7,743 bases of DNA from contig JAESUT010000181.1 of NCBI GenBank assembly GCA_016762995.1, positions 1-7,743 on the forward strand, in the 5' to 3' direction. Below the pieces are notes generated by a model. The model was not told the origin of the DNA. It saw only the letters and a program-made list of their open reading frames with translations, and made no database searches. The position numbers and the translations under genes were made by a program. Shown here piece after piece: positions 1-6,092 of this stretch (the first letter of the stretch is position 1; every line of letters starts with the position of its first letter). The DNA comes from Gammaproteobacteria bacterium. Lineage in GTDB: Bacteria; Pseudomonadota; Gammaproteobacteria; Pseudomonadales; Pseudohongiellaceae.

Positions 1-60
1 GAGCCTGAACCAGAGCCTGAACCAGAACCAGAACCAGAGCCTGAGCCTGAGCCTGAGCCT
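1..60 (+). repeat. Hexanucleotide tandem repeat encoding (Glu-Pro)10
   Basis: Ten in-frame six-base units encode Glu-Pro. Only two unit versions occur: GAGCCT (A) and GAACCA (B), in the order A B A B B B A A A A. The array begins at or before the window edge, so its full length is unknown. Because each unit is two codons, slippage would lengthen or shorten the linker without a frameshift. It sits directly before the first W-G-x-W module and probably acts as a spacer between domains. Confidence 0.9.
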
Positions 61-3000
61 CCGGTAATAGTCATTCCACAAACAATATTTGGCTTAAACC
101 AAGCGGCTAGGAATTCGCTAAATAAGCGAGGTTTCGCCATTGGCGGTCAACTCAACGACCCTGACTTCAATGACGACGAAGGATTCGTTTTCGGCAGATC
201 AACACACTCCTTGGATGCCGGGTCTAATTCCATATTTACTTCGAGCATCAAACCGCTCATTAGCGGGCAGACCTTCCCTAGCCTTTCTGTGGTTAGAGGC
301 CAGAACAATGTAATGCTTACGAAGTATAACGGTGGTGATGGATTGCCATTTAACTGGGGCGTTTGGGATGTCGATAGCAGTGACCCCGCATTCTATTACC
401 CGAACTCGAATCAAGCTAATGCCAGCATAGTAGAGCAAGAAATCAGCGATAATCTAGTCGTTGCCAGCTTTACGCCTACCCCAAAAGAAGGCCTGTCCGG
501 CTCACGATTCTTTACGGTAGGTGAAATTAGTAACAATCACCTCACTGACGATTCAGCAAATAGTGAAGCTGTAGGGTTTTTCGATTTCGATCTAGAAAAC
601 GGCTTAATTAATAATTTTAGCCTGGACATTTGTTTTGCCAGCGACGGCTGCGCCACAACACCCGATGAAATTTGGGAAATGAATCCCGTCAGCGGCATCG
701 CTGTAAGCAATGACGGTCTGTTCTTCGATGTCCCCGTCACCGGAACTTTGAATGCAGGACCTAGTTTCACAGGGGAGATAAATGGCGGCTTTATCTCCGG
801 CACAGTTAATAGCAGCACTCTAGGGTTCGTGGAAGGCTTGATAGCAGGGTTTCGCTTTGTTGAAGTGGGCGGAGGATCTGGACACGTAGACGGCGCTGTT
901 CTGTTTACGGCAAGCGATCTACTCGGCAGTGCTGAAGCAATCGCTGCGAATGACATCCCTCAGCTGGGTTTTGGAATCTTTTCCGCTCTATCTGCAGACT
1001 TCGGTGGCGACATGGGGATCTACGGTACCGCTGGAGACACAAATAGCACCCACCCTTTCATCATTGAAAATACCGTTGCCGGCTTTCCAAATAGCGCCGT
1101 TGATCCTGTCACTACAAGTTATGATTTACTGCGCGGTCAAAATTCAGAGATAGGCAATAATTTTTGGGAGGATGTAACACCTATTGACGGAGATTCTATC
1201 CACGGGCTCAACTGGGGTGCCTGGCTGACTGCCGGTGAAGGTGGCGGCGGAAACGAAAGCCCCCTACTCTTAAAAGGCGCCGGTAATGGTGCCCCAGGCT
1301 CGGCGCTCTATTTGCAGGAAGACTCTGCGGCATTAGTCTGGTTTAGTGTGGGTGGTGCTACAACTGACAGCGACCTCAACGATTATACCGGTCGCAAACG
1401 CTTCGAGGCTGACCACACAAATAGCCGCTTTGAGATGCAGTCCAGCAATGACAGCTGGACTAAGTTTGAATTCGCTGCCAATTTTGAAATCGACCTAAGT
1501 AACGGTACTTTAAACGGTGATATCGAAATTGACGTCTGCGACGCGAATTGCAGCACCGGATTGCAACAAACATGGACAGCATCACTGTTCGCGGGAGAAA
1601 ACGGCAGTCTTCCAGGGTTTAGCAACAGAGGCTTCTCGCTCACGCTCAACGGCACGCTCTTACCAGATGGCGGCTCCGTAGCTCCTACTAATGCCTTGTT
1701 TCAAGGTTATTTTGCTGGTGACGACGGGAACTCAATCAGCGCTGGCATCAACTTTGGTGGACAAGGGTCAGGTACACCGAACGATTTTGTCTCCGGTCTA
1801 ATTCTGTTCGGTGCGCTCGAAAAGCTAAGTGAGACTGATCTTGAACAAATCACTGACGCAGTTGGAGCAGAAGATGCATTCGGCTTTTCTATTAGCAACA
1901 GCCCATTCTTCTCTGCTGAATTTTCTAGCCCCTTGGTCTGGGGATGGACGAACGCCAATGCAAGTAGCACTAACCCGCTACTACTGACTAACAATAACTC
2001 TGCAGCATCCGCTTTGTCTGCGGGGCCCAGTGCCTTTGAATCTGGTGTAAATGGTGGGTTTGATTTCGCAGCCGCTATTCAATATTTCGACGAAGCTAGT
2101 GATTACCTCAATACAGATATCGGCTTTGAGTCCGGCTTCGATTCTTTCAAAGTGCTCTGGGGATTCTGGTTAACTAACAGCACTGAGATCGACGTCTATG
2201 ACGAAGCCAGCATACTAAATGACCTGCCTAATTTTGATATTAGTGGCATGAATCTTTTGGTAACAGGTGTTCCCGCTTCTGACGCTGGCGCACTAACAGG
2301 CACTTACAACTTCACTCAAGTAATCGACTATATCGGAGGTCGCTGGGTAGAAAGTGAAGGTGCTTTCGCGGAGATACAGTCTATAGACGGAGCCTTCAAT
2401 ATCAATTTGGGCACAGGCGCCTTCGATATCACCAAGTTTGACGTCTGCTTTCTAAGCAGCACAGGCTCTTGCGTCGGAGAGAAATGGAGTGTTACCACCG
2501 GAGCAGGATTGTTGCTCGCCTCTACTGCCGGAAAAGGCATATTACCTAAGACTGCCGTCACAGGAACTACCACATCCAGCGGACCCGGTGCCGAGGCTGG
2601 TACATTCGGCGGTTTCATAAACGGTTTCTCACCTTCCAACGACAATACCAGTGAAGGCGGTTCTAACAACATGGGTTTCGTCATAGGCTTTAATTTCAAC
2701 GCCTCATTTAGCACCGACCCCGCCGAAGAAGTCATTGGCGCTAGCTTGTTCCAGGGAACTAATGTGATTCCCCCCTCTTCGCTAGGGGTTATGGCAGCTC
2801 AATTTACTGAATCGGGAATGTTGTTCACCGGATCATCCCAATATCTAGAGTCAGGAATCTATGGTGGCCCCGCGATACCAAGTGCAACAGGTACACCGAT
2901 AATTTCTGCAAAGTCGGTCATCGACAGCACGACATTTTCAAGCCCATTTGATACCGGCAGCGACTCTTTGCTTCGGCTCGAAGATGGCTTGGCCGTCGCC

Positions 3001-4188
3001 TTTTCGGCTGTAACAGCCGCCGTTACTTGGGGCAAGTGGGAAGGAACCGCCGCTACGTTCAAGAAAGAAAGCGAAGCATTGGAGTCTTTCTTCGATCAGA
3101 ATGCCTACTGGTTCGTCGCAGAACCGTCCACAGCCATATTGCCCTCCAACGGTGTCTACCGCTATCAGAAAAATGCCACACCTGGCGATAACGTCATCGT
3201 CCAAGGCGAATACAATACTAGTCTTGCTGGCGCGGCAGCTACGGAGTACGGGATTAACAACATCGATAATTTCCAATTTGATATAAATTTTGCTTCGGGC
3301 GCAGTTAGCAACGGAATACTCAAAGCCAGCACATCGAATGATATAGTTTGGGATGTTTTATTCGACGGTTCCCCAGGCTCTGTTACCGGCCCCTACATCA
3401 ATATGATTGTAAACTCCGGCACGTTACACGATAACAGCACAGCGGCACTGGCAGGCAATGGTGGTAGTCCAGTGTTACTCGGTAGTGACGTTTTCGGTGA
3501 TCTGAAAGGGTATTTTGTCGGCGATCCCGATCCCGATATCGCCCTCGGTTTTACCTTTAAATCTTCCATCGCAAGCACGAAGCATGTCTTGGTTGGCACG
3601 TTGGTAGTCGAGGGGAATGGATTTAACATAGCGGCAAACTCACTCCCAGACTCCAGCGTAGAAGCACACAACATCGACTGGGGCACTTGGGATAACCCTA
3701 TCGAAGAGAACTGGGTCATAACATCAGCAGGTACAGATGGCCTGACTGAACTGCAGACGAGCAATCATTTAGCAACCGTCAATGCAACTCCAGTGGCGCA
3801 GCTAATCGGCTCAGGCAGTTATGGCAGCAGCGCTGCCTCATCGTTCATCGGCAGTGGTAGCGCCGGCGATGTGACGCAGGTGGTAGCTGGGCTCAATGTT
3901 GATTTCAACACTGGCGTTATCAGCAACGGCAGCCTTCAAGTTGAAGTTGGCGGTTCTCAAACTTGGGAAATCGACTTTTCCGGCTCCATCAACAACGGCA
4001 TGGTAGATATCAACTCGATCGGCGGCACGCTCTCCAACCCTGGCGGGCTCATCAGTAACTCTATCGATGCTAATCTTGGCGGTGTATTTACAGGTACAGA
4101 TGCAGCAGCGTTTGTAGGTGGCTTTGACCTGATTGACCAAATAGACCAGTTCAATAAAGTAGACGGGCTGTATACCATAGAGCGCTAA
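1..4188 (+). CDS. Giant modular WGxW-repeat protein, C-terminal 1395 residues (5' end outside window)
   Basis: The reading frame is open from base 1 to TAA at 4186-4188, so this is a partial gene; TTG or ATG codons near 211 are internal. Visible residues 1-20 are ten Glu-Pro pairs, a stiff acidic linker like those joining a cell-envelope N-terminal domain to a large passenger. After it come five related modules beginning near residues 30, 320, 623, 925 and 1206, each with a W-G-x-W motif (residues 119, 405, 720, 1010, 1227). A recurring pattern of short strands follows: D-F-x-x-G-x-x-x-N-G, a Trp strand, then G-x-F-x-G and G-F-x-F. The chain is rich in Gly, Ser, Asn and Asp, poor in Lys/Arg, has no membrane segment, and its only six Cys form three close pairs, all suggesting export. 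I recall large FecR-domain proteins of marine gammaproteobacteria with Pro-Glu linkers and W-G-x-W repeats, and the strand pattern resembles TbpB-like barrels; both are inferences. Function is unknown. It converges on msrB across a terminator. Confidence 0.85.
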   Translation, partial: EPEPEPEPEPEPEPEPEPEPPVIVIPQTIFGLNQAARNSLNKRGFAIGGQLNDPDFNDDEGFVFGRSTHSLDAGSNSIFTSSIKPLISGQTFPSLSVVRGQNNVMLTKYNGGDGLPFNWGVWDVDSSDPAFYYPNSNQANASIVEQEISDNLVVASFTPTPKEGLSGSRFFTVGEISNNHLTDDSANSEAVGFFDFDLENGLINNFSLDICFASDGCATTPDEIWEMNPVSGIAVSNDGLFFDVPVTGTLNAGPSFTGEINGGFISGTVNSSTLGFVEGLIAGFRFVEVGGGSGHVDGAVLFTASDLLGSAEAIAANDIPQLGFGIFSALSADFGGDMGIYGTAGDTNSTHPFIIENTVAGFPNSAVDPVTTSYDLLRGQNSEIGNNFWEDVTPIDGDSIHGLNWGAWLTAGEGGGGNESPLLLKGAGNGAPGSALYLQEDSAALVWFSVGGATTDSDLNDYTGRKRFEADHTNSRFEMQSSNDSWTKFEFAANFEIDLSNGTLNGDIEIDVCDANCSTGLQQTWTASLFAGENGSLPGFSNRGFSLTLNGTLLPDGGSVAPTNALFQGYFAGDDGNSISAGINFGGQGSGTPNDFVSGLILFGALEKLSETDLEQITDAVGAEDAFGFSISNSPFFSAEFSSPLVWGWTNANASSTNPLLLTNNNSAASALSAGPSAFESGVNGGFDFAAAIQYFDEASDYLNTDIGFESGFDSFKVLWGFWLTNSTEIDVYDEASILNDLPNFDISGMNLLVTGVPASDAGALTGTYNFTQVIDYIGGRWVESEGAFAEIQSIDGAFNINLGTGAFDITKFDVCFLSSTGSCVGEKWSVTTGAGLLLASTAGKGILPKTAVTGTTTSSGPGAEAGTFGGFINGFSPSNDNTSEGGSNNMGFVIGFNFNASFSTDPAEEVIGASLFQGTNVIPPSSLGVMAAQFTESGMLFTGSSQYLESGIYGGPAIPSATGTPIISAKSVIDSTTFSSPFDTGSDSLLRLEDGLAVAFSAVTAAVTWGKWEGTAATFKKESEALESFFDQNAYWFVAEPSTAILPSNGVYRYQKNATPGDNVIVQGEYNTSLAGAAATEYGINNIDNFQFDINFASGAVSNGILKASTSNDIVWDVLFDGSPGSVTGPYINMIVNSGTLHDNSTAALAGNGGSPVLLGSDVFGDLKGYFVGDPDPDIALGFTFKSSIASTKHVLVGTLVVEGNGFNIAANSLPDSSVEAHNIDWGTWDNPIEENWVITSAGTDGLTELQTSNHLATVNATPVAQLIGSGSYGSSAASSFIGSGSAGDVTQVVAGLNVDFNTGVISNGSLQVEVGGSQTWEIDFSGSINNGMVDINSIGGTLSNPGGLISNSIDANLGGVFTGTDAAAFVGGFDLIDQIDQFNKVDGLYTIER
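88..957 (+). repeat. Protein module 1 of the WGxW repeat protein
   Basis: Visible residues 30-319, about 290 residues. It opens with F-G-L-N-Q-A-A and has an R-G-Q-N motif about 20 residues before N-W-G-V-W (W at 119, codon at base 355). A Cys pair follows (C211, C217) inside the strand L-D-I-C, with a Trp eight residues after the second Cys. It closes with repeated Gly/Phe strands and a V-L-F strand. Boundaries were set by aligning recurring phrases by eye, so they are good to perhaps 15 residues. Confidence 0.6.
958..1866 (+). repeat. Protein module 2 of the WGxW repeat protein
   Basis: Visible residues 320-622, about 303 residues. The opening phrase is Q-L-G-F-G-I-F-S-A. The R-G-Q-N motif is shared with module 1, and N-W-G-A-W has its first Trp at 405 (codon at base 1213). 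The Cys pair is C513/C517 in I-D-V-C-D-A-N-C, again followed by a Trp eight residues on. It ends with G-Y-F-A-G, G-I-N-F and L-I-L-F-G strands. This module looks closest to module 1. Confidence 0.6.
1867..2772 (+). repeat. Protein module 3 of the WGxW repeat protein
   Basis: Visible residues 623-924, about 302 residues. It opens with A-F-G-F-S-I-S. An extra V-W-G-W-T sequence near residue 646 is distinct from the main L-W-G-F-W motif (W at 720, codon at base 2158). The Cys pair C816/C824 lies in F-D-V-C, and the next Trp is five residues after the second Cys. The closing strands are G-F-I-N-G-F, G-F-V-I-G-F-N-F and A-S-L-F-Q-G. Confidence 0.6.
2773..3615 (+). repeat. Protein module 4 of the WGxW repeat protein
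   Basis: Visible residues 925-1205, about 281 residues. It opens with S-S-L-G-V-M-A-A. The motif is T-W-G-K-W (W at 1010, codon at base 3028). The strand F-D-I-N-F-A-S-G-A-V-S-N-G matches the Cys-bearing strand of modules 1-3, but both Cys are absent. It closes with G-Y-F-V-G, G-F-T-F and V-G-T-L-V-V-E-G. Confidence 0.6.
3616..4185 (+). repeat. Protein module 5 (shortened) of the WGxW repeat protein
   Basis: Visible residues 1206-1395, about 190 residues. It opens with G-F-N-I-A-A-N-S and reaches D-W-G-T-W (W at 1227, codon at base 3679) after only about 21 residues, against 85-97 in the other modules, so the segment before the motif is missing. The second half is the cleanest copy of the strand pattern: V-D-F-N-T-G-V-I-S-N-G, then T-W-E-I-D-F-S-G, then G-V-F-T-G, then V-G-G-F-D-L-I. 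It has no Cys and ends about 20 residues later without an obvious sorting signal. Confidence 0.55.
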
Positions 4189-4205
4189 GGCTAAAACAGT
4201 AGTAC

Positions 4206-4233
4206 AAAAAAGGGAGGCTTAGCCTCCCTTTTT
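4206..4233. terminator. Bidirectional rho-independent terminator
   Basis: A seven-base GC-rich stem, GGGAGGC (4212-4218) with GCCTCCC (4222-4228), encloses a three-base TTA loop. It is flanked by six A on the left and five T on the right, so either strand gives a hairpin followed by a U tract. It lies 17 bases after the stop of the giant gene and 35 bases after the end of msrB on the other strand, the expected place for a shared terminator between convergent genes. Confidence 0.9.
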
Positions 4234-4268
4234 ACTGCAAATTATTTGTGCTTTTCAGTGCCGCTTCG

Positions 4269-4682
4269 TTACTCACTTTCTTTGGATTTAAAATCCAGCG
4301 ATGCTGAATTTACACAGTAACGCAGCCCAGTTTCAGCAGGGCCATCGGGAAACACATGCCCTAGATGTGAGTCGCACTTGCTGCACACTACTTCGGTTCT
4401 AATCATGCCATGAGAACCGTCTGTATTTTCGGTGACAACGTCTGAATCAGCAGGTGCAGTGAAGCTTGGCCAACCCGAACCTGAATCGTATTTAGCTTTA
4501 GAGGAAAAAAGAGGCTCGCCACAGGCTACGCAGTTGTAAATCCCCTCGTCCTTAAGGTCACAGTACTTGCCAGTAAAAGCAGCCTCAGTACCACCTTGCC
4601 GAGTAATGTGGTACGTCTCACTACCGAGTTCCTGCTTCCACTGTTCCTGTGTCTTTTCAACTTTGCCTGACTCGCTCACCAT
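4269..4682 (-). CDS. msrB: Peptide-methionine (R)-S-oxide reductase MsrB
   Basis: MsrB reduces the R epimer of methionine sulfoxide in proteins, normally using thioredoxin; there is no signal peptide, so it acts in the cytoplasm. The 137 residues match the E. coli enzyme in length. Four Cys form the structural zinc site as two C-x-x-C pairs (C51/C54 and C100/C103). Also visible are S-G-W-P-S-F (69-74), H-L-G-H-V-F-P-D-G (106-114) and the catalytic R-Y-C-V-N-S with C123. The usual resolving Cys in S-G-C-G-W-P-S-F is Ser here, and C41 is the likely substitute. The chosen ATG at 4680-4682 has AAGGAG four bases upstream; an in-frame ATG 12 codons earlier would add residues the family lacks. The gene is divergent from alaA, a pairing I recall in Pseudomonas, and converges on the giant gene. 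Confidence 0.96.
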   Translation of the reverse strand: MVSESGKVEKTQEQWKQELGSETYHITRQGGTEAAFTGKYCDLKDEGIYNCVACGEPLFSSKAKYDSGSGWPSFTAPADSDVVTENTDGSHGMIRTEVVCSKCDSHLGHVFPDGPAETGLRYCVNSASLDFKSKESE

Positions 4683-4686
4683 TCTA

Positions 4687-4692
4687 CTCCTT
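4687..4692 (-). promoter_or_regulatory. Ribosome binding site of msrB (decides the start)
   Basis: Read on the minus strand, AAGGAG ends four bases before the ATG at 4682. It lies inside the longer open frame beginning at 4718, so it supports the shorter 137-residue protein. Confidence 0.75.
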
Positions 4693-4709
4693 ATGCAATT
4701 CTGGCCTAA

Positions 4710-4715
4710 ATAATA
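4710..4715 (-). promoter_or_regulatory. Candidate -10 element for msrB
   Basis: The minus strand reads TATTAT here, one mismatch from TATAAT. Transcription would start near 4703 and leave about 20 bases of leader with the AAGGAG site in it. No good -35 hexamer is seen 16-18 bases upstream, so this is a weak prediction. A start here would also exclude the longer msrB start at 4718 from the message. Confidence 0.35.
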
Positions 4716-4861
4716 CACCAGAAATTCGCCGAGGGCCTCCTAAGTCGTAGCACCTCTGTCACGGCAAAAGGCAATAAGATAGCCGCCTGTAATATTCAGA
4801 ATGTAGTTATTCAAAAGTGATAACTGCCGATAAATAAATAGGATTAATAAAATTCGAGAGC

Positions 4862-4867
4862 AGGTGA
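4862..4867 (+). promoter_or_regulatory. Ribosome binding site of alaA
   Basis: AGGTGA lies ten bases before the ATG at 4878, with GAGAG continuing closer to the start. An in-frame TAA at 4872-4874 rules out any earlier start. Confidence 0.6.
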
Positions 4868-4877
4868 GAGTTAAAAA

Positions 4878-6092
4878 ATGACTAAGGTTTATCAGTCCGA
4901 CAAGCTTGGCAACGTCTGTTACGACATCCGTGGCCCCGTATTAGAGGAAGCCAAGAAATTAGAAGAGGAAGGCCATCAGATATTAAAACTCAATATCGGT
5001 AACCCTGCCGCCTTCGGCTTCAATGCACCCGACGAGATCCTGCATGATGTAATCCATAATCTATCTGCCGCTCAGGGCTATTGCGATTCAAAGGGGCTGT
5101 TCTCTGCCCGCAAAGCTATCATGCAGGAATGCCAGCGCCTGAATGTACCCAATATAGAAATCGACGATATCTACTTGGGAAACGGTGTTAGCGAGTTAAT
5201 TACCATGGCAATGCAGGCACTTTTAAATAACGGCAACGAGGTGCTTGTTCCTGCACCCGATTATCCTTTGTGGACAGCAGCCATAAGCCTAAGTGGTGGC
5301 ACAGCGATTCATTATGTGTGCGACGAGCAAGCTGACTGGCTTCCAGATATTGCAGATATGGAAGCCAAAATTAACAGCAATACGCGTGCGTTGGTCATTA
5401 TTAATCCTAACAACCCAACTGGCGCCGTATATAGCAAAGAGATCTTGCTACAGCTGATCGAGTTATGTCGCAAGCACGAGCTCATTCTTTTTGCAGACGA
5501 GATATACAGCAAGATCATCTACGACGACGCCGTACATATTCCAGTCGCCTCACTGTGTGATGATGTCTTTATCGTCACCTTCAATGGCCTCTCCAAATCC
5601 TACCGCCTCGCTGGCTTTCGATCGGGCTGGATGATTCTTAGTGGCCCCAAGGAAGATGCCAGCAGCTATATAGAAGGCCTAGAAATTCTCAGTAATATGC
5701 GGCTATGCGCGAATGTTCCAGCACAGTTCGCCGTGCAAACGGCCTTGGGTGGTTATCAGAGTATCAATGATCTTGTCTTGCCGGGTGGTCGCTTAAAACA
5801 GCAGCGCGACATTGCCTGGGAGTTGCTCACGCAGATTCCAGGTGTCAGTTGTGTAAAGCCGCGCGGCGCGATCTATATGTTCCCCAGGCTTGATCCAGCA
5901 ATTTATACGATTGACGATGACGTCGCGCTGGTAATGGACATACTTGAGCAGGAGCAAATTCTTCTGGTACAAGGCAGCGCCTTCAATATAGAAGACACTC
6001 AGCACCTACGCTTGGTGTTCCTCCCCCGAGTGGATGAATTGGAGCCCGCCGTAGCAGGAATCGCAAGGGTGCTCGAAAAGTATCGCCGATAA
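4878..6092 (+). CDS. alaA: Alanine aminotransferase AlaA (PLP-dependent, fold type I)
   Basis: The protein probably transfers the amino group between glutamate and pyruvate to make alanine, in the cytoplasm, as E. coli AlaA (formerly YfbQ) does. Its 404 residues match the roughly 405 of that enzyme. Visible class I/II aminotransferase landmarks in order are N-I-G-N-P (39-43), N-P-N-N-P-T-G (176-182), A-D-E-I-Y (206-210, with D207 and Y210 contacting PLP), the Schiff-base lysine K240 in G-L-S-K-S-Y-R, and the carboxylate-binding R378 in H-L-R-L-V-F-L-P. The strong whole-length likeness to AlaA, including the R-L-A-G-F-R-S-G-W-M segment after the lysine, separates it from aspartate or aromatic aminotransferases. 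The ATG is fixed by an in-frame stop two codons upstream. It is divergent from msrB and abuts pdxB tail to tail with no spacer; no terminator is seen after it. Confidence 0.93.
   Translation: MTKVYQSDKLGNVCYDIRGPVLEEAKKLEEEGHQILKLNIGNPAAFGFNAPDEILHDVIHNLSAAQGYCDSKGLFSARKAIMQECQRLNVPNIEIDDIYLGNGVSELITMAMQALLNNGNEVLVPAPDYPLWTAAISLSGGTAIHYVCDEQADWLPDIADMEAKINSNTRALVIINPNNPTGAVYSKEILLQLIELCRKHELILFADEIYSKIIYDDAVHIPVASLCDDVFIVTFNGLSKSYRLAGFRSGWMILSGPKEDASSYIEGLEILSNMRLCANVPAQFAVQTALGGYQSINDLVLPGGRLKQQRDIAWELLTQIPGVSCVKPRGAIYMFPRLDPAIYTIDDDVALVMDILEQEQILLVQGSAFNIEDTQHLRLVFLPRVDELEPAVAGIARVLEKYRR

Larger units (their letters stand above)
4683..4877. promoter_or_regulatory. Divergent intergenic region between msrB and alaA
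   Basis: These 195 bases must carry promoters for both genes. The alaA-proximal half (about 4790-4860) is AT-rich and contains an inverted repeat, AGTTAT (4805-4810) and ATAACT (4820-4825), nine bases apart. A poor -35/-10 pair for alaA can be drawn (TTCAAA at 4810, AATAAA at 4833, spacing 17), four of six matches each, but I do not rely on it. No small gene or RNA gene is apparent. Confidence 0.5.

Noticed and set aside
1..60. CRISPR-like or non-coding repeat array at the window start
   Set aside because: The units are contiguous six-base codon pairs without spacers and lie in frame with a long coding region.
211..213. TTG as the start of the giant gene
   Set aside because: The same frame is open through base 1, the Glu-Pro linker and module 1 start lie upstream in it, and no ribosome binding site precedes the TTG.
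537..4178. Several minus-strand open frames of 70-140 codons opposite the giant gene
   Set aside because: They lie antisense to a continuous coding frame, show no recognisable domains, and have no ordered start sites; they follow from the codon use of the plus strand.
4683..4718. Longer MsrB starting at 4718
   Set aside because: The extra 12 residues are not typical of MsrB, the AAGGAG site lies within them, and the best -10 candidate would start transcription inside this stretch.
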